A model generated the notes under the pieces. That model ran no database searches and was not told where the DNA came from. It saw nothing but the letters and a program-made list of their open reading frames with translations. The translations under genes and the position numbers were made by a program. A stretch of DNA of 64,000 nucleotides from Phoenix dactylifera (taxonomy: Eukaryota; Streptophyta; Magnoliopsida; Arecales; Arecaceae): contig NC_052400.1 in NCBI RefSeq assembly GCF_009389715.1, forward strand, positions 19,313,674 to 19,377,673, read 5' to 3'. Below, piece by piece: positions 32,914 through 45,449 of the stretch. Every line of letters begins with the position of its first letter. The stretch's first letter is position 1.

Positions 32914-33086
32914 ATTTTTGGTTAGATCAGACCCACCACTTAGCCGGTGGGCAAGTCCAATCGTAGAGAAACATGCACGGGGATGTACAAATTGGAAAAA
33001 AGCGCAATAGACGTGCCTCCATGCATGGTGCTTCGTAGTTGGACTGGTCCACTGACTCAGCGGTGGATCCAATCTAACTAAAAAAG
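32914..33086. mobile_element. Foldback MITE, about 170 bp
   Basis: The left arm starts TTTTTGGTTAGATCAGACCC (32,915) and the right arm ends GGATCCAATCTAACTAAAAA (to 33,085). They are inverted repeats over about 50 bases at roughly three-quarters identity, and include the paired segments CACCACTTAGCCGGTGG and CCACTGACTCAGCGGTGG. No target duplication is clear. The family is undetermined. Confidence 0.6.
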
Positions 33087-34729
33087 CAGCAAGTTGGTGG
33101 CCATGGCTTTATAGTAGAGCTGGTCATGTGCCGAGGTAGTCTATTGTTCCCTTTTTAATGATTGAAGACATTAGGCTTTTGCTCCAAATAGGATAAGAAT
33201 CACTGAACCAGTGGCATGGGATCCTTAGTTTTACTCTTAGGATGCATTGTTCGGGGCTTAGGAGCTTGATGCTAGTTTCTTGAATAAGTTGTTGGGCCAT
33301 TGCTGGTTCTACATCTAAGTTCCAAGCAAAAAACAAATCGGGCCTGGTGGGCGGGCCTGGGACTAGCTCTACAAATTGGGGTTGGGCCTGGACATAAATT
33401 TAAGCCCTATGGTCGAGTCGGGCCGGGCTTGGGCATATCCATCGGGCCTAACTTTTGCTATAGATCCCGGCCCAGGTTTTGATCTGATCTATTTTGTAGG
33501 CATCAAGGAGGTGGAAGAGAATGCAAACGAGTCTCTTGTATTGGAGGTGACATTTCACATCCTCCTTATGCTCTGCTTTCTTCCCATGTGTCTTCCTATG
33601 GTCAGGACTCTTATGAACGGATCCTTGTATATCGTCATTAAACATATATTTAGAACAATATAATTTAGCATTTTGGAGTTTGACTCCGATCAGAAAAGCT
33701 TGACAAACCGACTCAACTATGAACAATGAAGCATTAAGGTTTCCTAAATTCAATTTTTCTCAGAAAACCGTTAACGCAAAGGAAAGGACCTTTAGGAAAA
33801 TGCGCAACATGGAATTGGTGTCTGGTTGCATATGTAGGGGGTGCAACTAAATTGAGTTGACTAGCGCACAGACAAGGTTGGATTTATCGATTTAAGGGGC
33901 CTTAAAATAAATTTAATTAAAAGTAATAAAAATTCAGATGTTTGTGAGATGAAATCGAATCTAATCTGAAGCACATCCATTTTACTTCAATAGCTCTCAT
34001 TTAATAAAATGACCGAATAAAAAAAAAAAAGAAGTTTTAAGCAAGAATCTAAGACAAGGATGGAAATGGTATTCCATGCACAATCATTGATAAAAAAGAG
34101 ATTACAGACTTATATTATCTCCATACCTAGTCTGGCTAGGTAGAGAGAAAAAAAGGTATATTTATGTTTTTAGAGAGAAAAAAGTCTGGAACAATAAAAA
34201 TTTTAGCGTATGATAGAAAACTGGCAGCTGGGCTAATGCTCATATCCAAAAGGATTTGCTTCTGAAAACAATTGCATTATCTGTTCCACTAAAAGTTCCA
34301 CTAGGTGCATACGAGCTACATAATTCTTTCAAACGGATACAAGTTGAGATACTTGCAATCCACAAAGAACGCTCATAAAGGATCTGATGAAAGCACTCAG
34401 AGATCCATTTGTCAGATTAGGAAAGCACCCGATGAGGGAAATACAGAATTGTCACAACCGATGAAGAACACTGTACAGGATTACAAATTATCCATGAAAT
34501 TGAGCTCCCATTGCTCACCAAAACAAAAATTTCAAGCCAGTATATGGTAACCGAAGGAACTATAATTAGATGCATGATTATTTACAGGACATGTATAATA
34601 TCACAGTATTCATTCATCTTTTCCTGCTACTTCCCCTCACCCAAAAGTATGAATGAAAGAATTTCTTTTTCTGAAAAAGCCTTAACCAGCAGCAACAATC
34701 ATATAACATAGAAAGACTAGAACTTCAGG
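33087..34729. other. Intergenic between the kinase relic and PUB17
   Basis: 33.34-33.48 kb is rich in GGGCCTGG/GGGCCGGG motifs like hAT subterminal DNA, but paired ends are not visible. The stretch from about 34.3 to 34.73 kb probably includes the PUB17 3' UTR. No gene is supported. Confidence 0.45.
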
Positions 34730-36892
34730 CTATAGCACCGGCACAGAAATGGCCATCGGCGCTGCAACAGACACAGCCCCGCTCCTAAAACTCGAACCAC
34801 GCCTGAATGAGCTGGTCCTCGCTAACGTGCGATCGACAGCCCATCCACTTCCAAAGGCCATCGCCGCCGTCTGGCACATCCTCGCGAGCAGGGCTGCCTT
34901 TCTTCTCGCCCTCTTCGTCCCCGTGAACAAGATGGTCTGAATCAAGCCGCCCAGTGCCGGCATCCTCGCCACCCTCTGTGTCAAGGTGAATCCACCGCGC
35001 CGGCACATCTCCTGGAGTGCGGCGACCGCGTTCTCCTTCCCCTTTGCGGTTCCCCTCCTCATGAGTCCCACCAGGCTGCTGATTGCGGCCTCTTCGCTCC
35101 CGACTGCCTCTGCTACGATCGGCTGCTTCATGAGCAAGGCCAGCGCACCTGCGGCCTCTTCGGCCACCCCATCATCTCCCACTGCGCCCACCAATGCGGA
35201 GACTGCTCCCATGTCCATCATCCCAACCCAGCTCTGCGGGTGAGTCGACAGATTGAACAGCGCCATCACAGCATCTTTCCGCCCTCTCGGGCTCCCATCC
35301 ATCAACATGTTTGCCAATGCCTCCACTGCACCTGGCTCATCCATGATCCTTTTCTTGTATTCGTGCACCGCCGACAGGCTGAACAACGTGGCTGCTGCAT
35401 TCTCCCTCGCCTCCGGGGTCCGCCCTTGTCTCAAAACGTAAACGATCAACCTCAAACACCCTTCCTCATCCATAACTCGACTCTTGTTGCCATCGTAGAT
35501 GGATATGTTCAATATGGCGGTCACTGCATTCTCCTGAGCAACTGGATTCGACGAACAGAGGAGCTGGGAGAGGAGTGGGATGGCCCCTGTCTCCGCGATG
35601 AACGCCCGGTTCTCCCTCCCAGTCTTCGCCAGCAACCGAAGCTCGCGGGCGGAGATGGTTCTCTCATCCTCCGACCCAGTTGAGAGCTGCCGAACCAAAA
35701 TTCTAGCGGTCGCCCGATTGGCTTCGACTGCAGCCTTGCTGGCGCATGCGGCGGCAATGCTCTCGGGAGAAGCTTCGGCACTCTCCGGAGTGTCATAAGG
35801 TACTCCATGAGCGGTACACCACAGAGAAATTAGGTTTCTTAGGGCTCGATTAGGCACAAGGCGGCTGTGAGCGAGCATCTGGCCAGAATTAGGGCAGGTG
35901 CAGTGGCCTTCGTTGATCCATTCGGTGATGAACGAACGGTCGTATGTCTGACCGGTAGAGACGATCACCGGGTCTCTCATCAAATCAAGTGAAATCGGGC
36001 AGCAGAAGTCCTTTGGAATGGCGAAAGAGGAATCCATGCCCCCCCGGACGGCCAATCCGTTCCTCAATTTCTTTGCTGGATTGCTCCCTCTCTCGACATG
36101 GATTTCTTGAAATCCAAAAAGCAAGAACCTGCAATACCTCGTCAGAGCCACGACCCCGGCTAGAACGGGCGGATCGGCATCTTCCTCCTGGGTATAAATC
36201 TGTTCTTCCAAGAATTCGATCTCGCTTCGGCAAGCCATGCCATCTCGAATTCCCAACTGATCGACAAAAGCCGACCGCAGCTCCTCCGGATCCGGCACCT
36301 CGCCCCGCTCGAATTTTTCGAGGAAAGAGAAGATCTTGCGGCGGAGCTCCTCGTCCTCCGGATGGACATAGATCCTGGACCTCCTGGTCTGCCTTTGGAG
36401 GAGCTCGATCTGCTCCCGGACGTCGGCGGTGAGATGGAGGTCGTCGAGGGGGAGTACGTCGAGGAGCGTGGCCATCTCCTTGTTGAGGTCATGAAAGTAG
36501 CCGGAGATCTGGGGGTTCCGGAGGAGGAGCCAGAGCCGGCTGGACTGCGAGCAATACTCAAGAAGGAGCTTGGCCCGATAGACAAAGATGTAGAACTCTC
36601 TAAAGCAAAGGATCGCGGAGCGAGAGAAAGGAGGAGGGGAGGAAGGAGAGGAGAACGAATCTCCGAGGAATTCGAAGAGGGAAAGGAGGATCTCGACCTT
36701 CCGGACGAGGGATCGAGAGTTCCGGCGCTGGAATTGGGCGCGGGGGTCGGAGTGAGAGGCGACGAGGTCGGCAGCGAGGCCGGCGAGGATCTGGATAAGG
36801 GAGAGGTCGGAGAGGTCCGCCGGCGCGAAGAACGCCCCCGCGAGCGGCGATCTCCTCCGCCGTAGGGAGAGGAAGGCGAGCGCGGAGGACAT
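34730..36892 (-). CDS. PUB17: Plant U-box/ARM E3 ubiquitin ligase, PUB17-like
   Basis: Intronless, 720 aa from the ATG at 36892, close to Arabidopsis PUB17. A start 19 codons further upstream is possible, but MSSALAFLSLRRRRSP matches the family start (MASAAIFSSLRRRRSP). A U-box N-terminal domain fills about residues 1-280 (LLLEYCSQSSRLWLLL, SGYFHDLNKEMATLLDVLP, REQIELLQRQ). The U-box (about 292-360) has PKDFCCPISLDLMRDPVIVS, GQTYDR, GHCTCPNSGQ and LVPNRALRNLI. Armadillo repeats follow (about 395-690: NAVTAILNISIYDGNKS, AAATLFSLSAVHEYKKRI, EEAAGALALL), ending SVPVL as in PUB17. The U-box recruits an E2 and the ARM repeats bind substrate. PUB17/ACRE276 is a positive regulator of cell death and immunity and acts in the nucleus. 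No damage is visible. Confidence 0.93.
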   Translation of the reverse strand: MSSALAFLSLRRRRSPLAGAFFAPADLSDLSLIQILAGLAADLVASHSDPRAQFQRRNSRSLVRKVEILLSLFEFLGDSFSSPSSPPPFSRSAILCFREFYIFVYRAKLLLEYCSQSSRLWLLLRNPQISGYFHDLNKEMATLLDVLPLDDLHLTADVREQIELLQRQTRRSRIYVHPEDEELRRKIFSFLEKFERGEVPDPEELRSAFVDQLGIRDGMACRSEIEFLEEQIYTQEEDADPPVLAGVVALTRYCRFLLFGFQEIHVERGSNPAKKLRNGLAVRGGMDSSFAIPKDFCCPISLDLMRDPVIVSTGQTYDRSFITEWINEGHCTCPNSGQMLAHSRLVPNRALRNLISLWCTAHGVPYDTPESAEASPESIAAACASKAAVEANRATARILVRQLSTGSEDERTISARELRLLAKTGRENRAFIAETGAIPLLSQLLCSSNPVAQENAVTAILNISIYDGNKSRVMDEEGCLRLIVYVLRQGRTPEARENAAATLFSLSAVHEYKKRIMDEPGAVEALANMLMDGSPRGRKDAVMALFNLSTHPQSWVGMMDMGAVSALVGAVGDDGVAEEAAGALALLMKQPIVAEAVGSEEAAISSLVGLMRRGTAKGKENAVAALQEMCRRGGFTLTQRVARMPALGGLIQTILFTGTKRARRKAALLARMCQTAAMAFGSGWAVDRTLARTSSFRRGSSFRSGAVSVAAPMAISVPVL

Positions 36893-36907
36893 CTCGTCGA
36901 CCGCCGC

Positions 36908-37096
36908 TAGGGTTTCGCGTCCGCACCCAAAATCCAATATGACTATCAAAATCTCCCCCTTTTCTTCTTCTTCTTGAATTAAGGGGATGGGATTGAGGAT
37001 TCTTAGGGTTAGGATTTGGTGGAAGGGAGGTGGGGGTGGGGATTGACTTGGTTTTTAACGAAATGGGAGGGAATGGTCGCCTAGGGTTTCTATATC
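36908..37096 (-). promoter_or_regulatory. PUB17 promoter: two telo boxes and a TATA-like site
   Basis: On the minus strand AAACCCTA occurs at 36915-36908, just 5' of the start codon, and again at 37089-37082. A TATA-like GATATAGA lies directly upstream of the latter (about 37096-37089). Telo boxes are common near transcription starts of housekeeping and growth-linked plant genes. The promoter reading is inferred from position. Confidence 0.45.
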
Positions 37097-37099
37097 GAG

Positions 37100-40000
37100 A
37101 AAAGTGCCGCTTTGGATCGCGGATTCTCAGATTCAGAAAAGGAGGTAAGAAGATTAATTAGAGAAACGTACAGAGAGGCAGCTGGCTGGCTCTTAAATTT
37201 GGGATTTTCCGGGTTGGTTGAGACTTGGAGCACGAAAGCCGACGGCGGTTTTCACAACCCCCGGCGCCACCTCAGCAAGGGTAGAGTCGAAACAAGAATG
37301 ACGTTTTTCCAAGGTAATTGCGGTGCCTGTCGCTCGAAGGCGGGGTATTTTGGTCATTACGGATGGATTCTTTCTAGATAATACAGCGGGCGGGAGGTGG
37401 GGCGTGGCGTGGGATGGGGACTCTTGGAGCAAAGTCAAACGTATGCTTTCCGAATAAATAAATAAAAATTTATTCATATTTTGAGCGAGATCATGGATTC
37501 GGTGAGCGTACTTCCCAGGCCGGTCCGACAGCGCGGTGAGGAAAGCGGGTACTTATTACGGTATTTAAAATTTTAAAAGAAAAAAAATTAAAATAGCTTT
37601 ATTTCACTTATTTTTAAAATATTTTGCGCATGCTTGCGACAGCGATCTAACAATTTTTGACCGTCTGTACGAAAAAAAAAAAAAAAAATCAATTTTTGAC
37701 CGCAGGAATGACCGTTGGATGACATGATTACGGTCAGAAAGAAAAGGCATTGGAAGCGACGAGAGTGGAAGTTCTTCCGGCTAACGTAGCTCTAGCCTGG
37801 AGCCCTCGCTGGTTCGCAGCGATATCTTAGTTGCAACATGGTTGAGGATTGCAACTAGGATCATTGGACTTTTTTTTATTTTTTGTAAGTAACTCTAATT
37901 TTAAAATAAAAAAAGCTGTTGAACTTACATGAGACACCTACCCCTATACTGAAACGAGGATTTGGGTTGTATCTTTTGCGCAAAAAAATGTTTTATTTTT
38001 TTTATAATATTAACCATTGAATTATATGACAACTATTTAAAATAAAATTTAAAATGCTTTGAGATCTATGAGGAGTACGATTCATTTGTTGAAATATACA
38101 ACCCAATGCCTCAAATTGATACCCAAAGATCATAAAATATGGAATTACAACCGAGAGTAATACCCTTTAGGAATAACCAGCATCATACCTAGTGTAATAA
38201 TTTCAGAAACTTCCTATTAAAGTAATAGACTTTAGAGCAATGATTCTAATTCAGCTGTTAGTCTATTTTAGTGACAAAAATAAAAGTCACCTGTTGGCAA
38301 TTTTGCTATTCATGAATAATAATTTATATTCATATTTTATTTGCTATTTTTCAATGCAACGGCTAATAATGGTTGTTAGAATAGTCATCATTTTACTTTC
38401 AAATAAATTTATGAAAAAGCTAAATTGAAAATATAGCAATTATTATATTTGTTGTAGACTAAAAAAAATCAATTTTTAAGGCAATGATATTTGAGGATTA
38501 CCAACACAATTGACACTTCACAAGGGTAGTGCTGCTTCTTTTTTTTTTTTTTTTTTTGCTAAAGTAAGTATTTCATATGATTACAAGTATGAAGCATCCA
38601 ATAGACACCAAAAATAGCAAATTTTGGAATGCTCTCAAAGGATGGCGTTCTTTAGCTAAAAGAAAAATCACTTATTATTCATGACGGAGTTGTAACCAAA
38701 TAATTAGCCTTTGATTTTTTTTTTTTTTCTGTGTGTGTGTATGCACCTTTCGACCACAGTTGTACACAATAATCGCACCTTAGTTTTATGTTGCAAAAAA
38801 GAAGGAAACTGAAAAATAAATGACTATCAAATATCAAAATGATAGTAAATATGGGTACGAAACGCAGGAAAACGCGAACCACATTTTTTTTGTAATCTTT
38901 TTTCTCTCAGTCGCAGTAAAGGATTGCGGCGGGTGGTGACAAGGACTCGGAGGATGGATGGATGCGGCCTGCCACAGTCCACGCGTTTGAGACAAGCTTC
39001 CATCCGGCTGCTGGTGTCATCCTTCTTAATGTCGAGTTATTAACCTATTCGGAAAGATAAGAGATCGCTGCATGGCCAAGTGGATAAAGCTCCACCTCCT
39101 CATGATCATCTCTTCCAATGCTCGGAAACCAACAGGTTTGTGCCGACGCCCAACACCCACAGATTCAATATGATCATTATATCAATATGTTAGGATTTTT
39201 TTTTTTTTCAACTTTCCTTTGCACTATCTTATTACGAGACTGTTGTTTATTACATGTTACATCAGCTCACAATATAATTGCTGATCTTACTTTTAATCAA
39301 ATAGTTAATATTTCAAACATCACATCAAGTAGAGTGTTCGAGCAAGCCAATTGTCAAGTTAAATACTTGCCTTTTGGTCTTCCTTGAAATTAGTTGCCTA
39401 CCGTTCCTCGAAGAAAACAATTTAGTTGCCTCTTGAAACGAAATAGCTCAAGTATCGGTGATTAATTAACTTGCAGAAGTGAGACGTATGCTCCTGTACA
39501 TAACATGCATCACCTTGGCATGTGCTGACCATGTGGGGTGGGATTAATTTATCAACAAGACAACATAGGATTTGTTCCTTTGAGACGCTTGTGTATTCAA
39601 GGGTTTCGCTTGCTAGGATTCCAATACATCTTGAGTGCCATATGAGAAACAAAAGACTTATTTGATTTGCAAGAAATTTTTTTACTAAAATATTTTTTTT
39701 TGAAAGCTGATTTTTGAAAATATAATGCCTTACCAATAGGTGAGAAAGTACTCGTCTTTCGTTTTGGGGTTAGAAGAGGATGCTAGTGTCTTAAAATTTA
39801 GATGTACTTAATTTTTTGTCAAAAAAATATATTCAATAGAGATACAAGTTCACCTTACCAGTAAAACTAGGGGCTAGAAAAATGGAGATAGGGAAGCAAG
39901 TATGACAAAATATCTTTAATTTTTAAAATTATTTATAAAATCTCATGGTCTTTCTTAAGCATAAATTGTAGCTTTTAGAAAATAGTAAAGTACGAAACCT

Positions 40001-41639
40001 ACCAACAAGACTGCTAGGGCAGATGGTGCATTCCACGTACGCCCTCGTGAGGTATTACACTAATTTAGAGAAAAAAAATCAAAAACAACAACGATGCCAA
40101 ATAGGCTCTAAATATTTTATAAGATTGTTGGTGGGGCCCCTCCATATGTAAGACCCATATTATTTAAAATAAAAAAAAAAGCAACAACGGGGCAGTTTTC
40201 CTTTCACAAAATCATGAGAAAAGAGAAGAATGGGGAGGACGACCGTGAAAATATAGAACAGTTTTAAGAAAAAAGTGCTACTTTATTGGTCAACCGGATG
40301 ACCGATTTCATTTCATTTTTGATAAAATTTTAATATATTATTTTTGGCATTGAGAGCTACTGATTAAATTGTTTGGATCTTTGAAAGATCTTCCCTATTG
40401 AATATTTCAAATATCTATACTTGATGAGATCCATCCTCTATTTTGTTGTTTATTATTAAAATCCATCTTATTTAGTGATGAATGTTCTTATTGTGGAAGC
40501 CAAGATTACATCTTGACGATGTTTGTGTAACTACCGATTGAACTAAAGAGGACGTAGTGTAATCCCGTTATTCTAAATAGTAAAAATTTTAGTTGAGCTA
40601 GGTTTCATGATTTTTTCCTTCAAATCAAATGGTTTTCCGTGTTAAAAAATGTGGCTGTCTCTTGTTTATAGATGGATTGATTATTTTGTTTAGTAATTGC
40701 TTGTATAGATTGTCAAGATTATTGTTACTCGATGAATTATAGTAATACCTAATTTAATTATACAAAAAAGAAAAAAAGATGTTTGTGATATTATTGTTTT
40801 TTAAATGTATTTTTCTAGCAAAAATTATATTGCATAGGAATCCATAAATGTTCACTAATTTTTTAAGATAATCATCATAGTTCCATTTCCATATCATTCA
40901 ATAATCTTTGTAATTTTACAAACAATTTAACTCATTTTTTAGCATCTTTTACAGTAAGATTTTTTTCTACCTTGTTACTAGGATTATTATGTAAGAACTC
41001 GTGATGGCTCATGCTACTTAACGAACGCTTACCATTTTCTTCTTCGACAAACTATTAACTAACCAAAATCTAATTTTTCAAAAACTATACTTTCACTTGC
41101 ATATTGAGTGCGCATAAAAGGGTTTTAATTTCTGTGAATTATACCCATCCTCTCGTGGCATAGATTTTTTTTAAAAAAAACACAAAGTAGGCTTCCCTAA
41201 TTGCTCAATTTCTCTTACTTGATGTAACTTATAGTATATAAAATTTATTCACTCGAATTAAAAGTCAAGTGTACGGTTCTTCAACAACAGTTCCAGCGCT
41301 GCCACGCGCCCATTTTTAGATGAAGTACGCTGCCCTCGGTCATTGACTAACTTATGATTATTTAATTTTTAATATAGTTTTCTTCTTTCAGATTGAATTA
41401 GATATACCGGAAACATAGACAATATGGACAAGAGAGTAAGAATGTCTTATTCATGCCTTTATGATAGACCCACGAATCCAATTCCAAATCAAAGTTTGGT
41501 TCTTCCATGCAGACTCAACCACGCACGGATGATCTGGGATGATAGGTATCATTAGACTTCCACAATTGAACCCCATCTTTTTCCAAGGCATCCTCCTTAT
41601 TCTATTGCATTTTTTGCTTGGGCAAGCAGCATTCTTGTT
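37100..41639. other. Gene-poor AT-rich region
   Basis: About 4.5 kb with no recognised gene. It contains several poly(T)/poly(A) runs (for example 38,539-38,559, 38,718-38,730, 39,197-39,209), which may be tails of retroposed pieces, but no body could be assigned. 37.1-37.45 kb is GC-richer and belongs to the PUB17 upstream side. Confidence 0.45.
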
Positions 41640-42062
41640 TCTTTTCTATTCTGCCGATTGAAAGGTCGCCTGTTAGCTGCCGTTGCAGTTCGAGTTTTTG
41701 ATGCAACAATTTCAAAGAAGAAACTGGATGCAGCTTGGAAGGGACTAAGATACACTATATAGATATTGAGGACTTCATATGCTTATATAGAAGGAGATTC
41801 TATTATAATTATCGGATAATTGTTAGATTCATCTTCATCTTTTATGAGATTGTTGGCAGATGGTATGTAATTTACTTTTTTTTTATTAAAGCATCTTATA
41901 TCTACAGAAAAGCTAACAATACGGTAGATTGAATGGCATCTTATGTAGCCAATCATAGAGGAACAATCTTATGAAATTCTATGGCTGATCTACCATCCCA
42001 ATTTTTCAATATCTTAATTTTGATTCCAACGAATATACTTTTATAGTAGAATGGCTTAATTT
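41640..42062 (+). mobile_element. LINE remnant (3' RNase H region)
   Basis: In changing frames the plus strand reads AAWKGLRY near 41,728, then ATSYAYIEGDS-like sequence near 41,775 (ILRTSYAYIEGDSIIII), LLDSSSSFMRLLADG, RKANNTVDWMASYVANHRG and WNSMADLPSQFF. This is the RNase H-like tail of plant LINE polyproteins, where EGDS and the KAN--VDW-A motifs recur. Several stops and frame changes interrupt it. Only the last roughly 130 codons are represented, as expected for a 5'-truncated insertion. The 3' end is A-rich (about 42,078-42,090). Confidence 0.7.
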
Positions 42063-42306
42063 ATTTTTGATTTAACCAAAATAAAAAATGCATATGTAAA
42101 CTACTGATCAAACCACTGTCCGAAAAGCAATAATTAATGAAAGAGCTGACCAAGTATAACAAACATTCATTGGATGGATCAGTCTAAGCCAATCAGAATG
42201 AAATCACTGATCCAAGCTTGATCACTAAAATCTATTGCACTCCCATGGCCAGTTTCCACTGTCAAACCAGGACCACCATTGAACATATTAGCAATGACCG
42301 TTAGTT
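42063..42306. other. Short unassigned spacer
   Basis: LINE 3' flank and unique-looking AT-rich sequence; nothing recognised. Confidence 0.4.
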
Positions 42307-42508
42307 GGGGGCGTATCTTTTGCACCAAAAAGAGGATTCACCTTCCATCATGTATGCCCGCCGTTTGATCATCCACTAGTCGCTTTGAGATGTATGCAGG
42401 TAGATGAATGATGAAGTTTGAAGTAATTTAAGATATGTGCTGTTGGTGATTCAATGGTGGATTTGGGAGGAAGGTGAACCTTTCTTTTGGCGCGAAAGTT
42501 GCACCCCC
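42307..42508. mobile_element. MITE, about 202 bp
   Basis: Terminal inverted repeats of about 40 bp are visible. The left end GGGGGCGTATCTTTTGCACC (42,307) pairs with the right end (to 42,508), whose reverse complement is GGGGGTGCAACTTTCGCGCC; the match continues through CAAAA, GA(T/A)AGG and TTCACCTTCC. There is no coding capacity. No target duplication could be fixed, so the superfamily is open. A diverged relative lies at 12.8 kb. Confidence 0.7.
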
Positions 42509-43892
42509 TCCTCCCATACCGACAACTGAAAATAGCTGCTTCTCAGGTCTTTTCCGCGTTAGCAATCAAGTGTGGAAATTATTGGGAGTAGTTATATTCC
42601 CTTCGAGGCAGAAACCGTGTACATTGAAACAACCAAGAAAGTTCCCATCCATGATCAAAGTTCCCAAATTCACCTTGACCTTAAGCTTGAAAAATTCATT
42701 GAATAATAACAAAAAGAATGCGACATTATTTGTTCTCATGCTTATCTAGCTTCCAGTGTACTCTGCTGGAAATTTCTACACTAAGATTAGTCAACATTCT
42801 AACCTGTTTCAGTAGTACTTTGGAGAGCGATTGGAATTTCTTCATATCTGCAATCGAAGAGATATATACCAGGACGATGTTAGATTATGATGATTAAAGC
42901 ACTCGGGCATATCCAAGAATAGGAAGAACAAAACAAAAATTTGGAGGAAACATATAATCTCAAGACCATGTTCCAAAAATTGAGGATCGTTTCCATGTCG
43001 ACTAAGAGCAGGTATGGCATGCACCGAACCGAGCATCAAACCACTGAATGGAATCCATGTGCATACATGGACACACTCCAAAAAAAATCCTTGATGGGGC
43101 CTTTTTGATCTTCAGTTCCTGGTTTTAGTTTTCTTATCTAAATACTATTTTTTACAAGAGATCGAAAAGATGGAGGTATCAAGGTTTCCTATTATTCATC
43201 GCGTAAACAGTATATTATACATTATCGAAATTACATATATAGCATTTAAACATTCATATTAATATCTGAAAAGCAATTTAGCATATAAATTATAAACTTT
43301 ATTAAAGTTTATATAAAATTAATATACATTTATATTCTAATTAATAGTATCCAACAGCAAACTAGAGGACTACATCAGCTACTATCTAATGCACAACACA
43401 TGTATAAATTGACACAATGGTTACAATTATATATCGTTTAATAATTCTTGCATCATTAATTTCAATAAGTGGAAAAGCTACGGGTAAATCAACTGCACCA
43501 AGGCTGACTTATGAGGGGCATATGTTCAAAAATAAATTTGTTAACAATCAATGATTAGTTCAAATATGAGTTTTAGCGAGGATGTTATCACTCATCATCT
43601 TTTGCAGCTCACGGCACTCAAGCTAAAAGCCTCGTACCAAAGGATAGAGCCAAACTAGACCAGTTGCTTGACAAAACAACGTAACAATGTTGCAATGTGC
43701 ATGGTGCAATCTTCGACGTAAAAAATATATGATTTCCTTTTCATTATTTCACAGCAATTAAGAGAATTCTTGCACATTATTCATGATAGAATTTAGAAGA
43801 AACAAGGATTTACCTTGGAGATCTGGCACATAATTAATAACATCTCTGACACCTAACAAGCTTTAATGGAGATTGTGGCTTTGGTCTCCTGG
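42509..43892. other. Intergenic
   Basis: Mixed AT-rich sequence. A 91-codon plus-strand frame at 42,474-42,749 begins inside the MITE and has no family features. No gene is supported. Confidence 0.4.
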
Positions 43893-44020
43893 TTCTTACA
43901 TGTGGTATCAGCAGATAAGGAATCTGAGATGTGAACCAACAAATACAGCATTACGAATGAAATTAACGTTAATAATTCTTACATGTGGTTATCAGCAGAT
44001 AAGGAATCTGAGATGTGAAT
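43893..44020 (+). repeat. Two-copy direct repeat, 44 bp each
   Basis: TTCTTACATGTGG, then ATCAGCAGATAAGG and AATCTGAGATGTGAA occur at 43,893-43,936 and 43,977-44,020, with a one-base indel between copies and about 40 bases of different sequence in between. It is a local duplication of unknown origin. Confidence 0.7.
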
Positions 44021-44609
44021 TAAGTTCACAGAATTCATGGAAGAAGAACAGTTTCTTGGCATATACAGGGACAGCGGTGGACTGATCCGGACAATTTATT
44101 ATAGCTCTGGAGCCATCCGAGTGGTGTGCGGCACCATCCCCAAGCTTGTCCCCATCTCCGGTAGTCTTCACGAAGTACCAGCTGTATGAGAACTTGTATG
44201 GATATATGTTTGGTTTCACATTTGTTATATAGGATTAAGAAATTTAAAAAAATACTTCAAAGCTAGCCTTTTTGAATAAGATTCTTAGTTGTCAGAGTCG
44301 ATCCAATCTATGGCCTATGTAGATTAGGAGACGGTACAGAACTAAAGAATTCAAAAAATATCTCCCGGTAAGTCTTTTTGGATGAGATTTTGGGTCATTA
44401 CCCACTATTAAAGGCCAGAACATCCCCATTTAGAACACGAGAGATGGAGAGAGGGGCCGGTGATGTGGAAAAGAGCAGAAAAGAGAGGGAGGAAATTTAA
44501 GGCAATATGCTTGAGTTTTGAATGGGATAAGGGTGGCAGAGAGAGAGAGAGGGGAAGGGCTCTTATCATGTCCCTTTCCTTTTTATGGGGGAGAAAAAAA
44601 TGGATGGCA

Positions 44610-45242
44610 TAGAGCTGATCAAAAACCGAGCCAAGCTCTACAGTAAAAGTTAGGTCAAGTGCGGATGTCTAGGCCCAGTCTAGTCCCAACATTAGGCTTA
44701 TATGTTTGTCCAAATCTAGCCCAATCTCGAAGAGCTAATCTCGCCGATTAAACCTTATAATTTCCTCTTTCCCTACTGTTATAACCCAAGTGAAATATAA
44801 TTTAGTAGTGCATGAGCAATGCATTTTTGCTAAAAAAAAAATAATTTAATTCTCTCAACTTATTGTAATATTGCAGAAATTAGTACATTTAAGCTAGCCA
44901 AAAATTGAAGCCAAGTAAAAAAATAATAATAATACATTCAAGCAAAAATTAAGAAAATAAAATGTCCCATTTTATCTAAGCCAACAAAGTTAAATACTAT
45001 AATAACCCACGTACAATGAAACATTATTGTCTAATTAAAAATTACAAAATAGAAGTTGGAAATTTATACAAAGTACAAAGGAGGCGGATGAGGGGCTGCA
45101 GCGGCTGAACCGAAATAGTAAATCGAGGTTTGACCGTTTGTAAATTTAGAGAATTAGGATGTTTTCCTGTTTATATTTGTGAGCTTAATTAGTTTATTAA
45201 CTATATAATTTACTATTATTTCATTACAATATATAATTATTT

Positions 45243-45312
<70 letters not shown>

Positions 45313-45449
45313 TTGGGCCAAGTCAAGTCGAGCCATTTTTTAATTTTTCCGCTTTTTTGCACGGATTTATCCCACAGGCTTATTTTTAGTGTCCGAGCCC
45401 ACTAATTTAGGTTAGGCTGGATGGGCCAGCTAGCCCGTAATCAACTCTA
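44610..45449. mobile_element. Non-autonomous hAT-like element
   Basis: The left end TAGAGCTGATCAAAAACCGAG (44,610) and the right end (reverse complement TAGAGTTGATTACGGGCT, to 45,449) are imperfect inverted repeats. Subterminal GGGCC/GGCCC motifs occur at both sides, as in other plant hAT MITEs. The interior is AT-rich and contains a long (AT)n run. The 8 bases on each side do not match, so no target duplication confirms it. The right part also exists at 59.02-59.15 kb within a larger duplicated block. Confidence 0.5.
45246..45306. repeat. (AT)n microsatellite
   Basis: About 60 bp of uninterrupted AT dinucleotides inside the hAT-like element, next to the left edge of the duplicated 45.3/59.0-kb block. 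Confidence 0.95.

Noticed and set aside
33340-33485. Possible hAT MITE with GGGCCTGG motifs
   Set aside because: Composition fits, but no paired terminal repeats or target duplication could be found.
36362-36865. 167-codon plus-strand frame
   Set aside because: It is the antisense shadow of the PUB17 N-terminal domain.
39063-39115. tRNA-like TGGCCAAGTGGATAAAGC
   Set aside because: It has an A-box-like start, but no B box or cloverleaf could be formed downstream.
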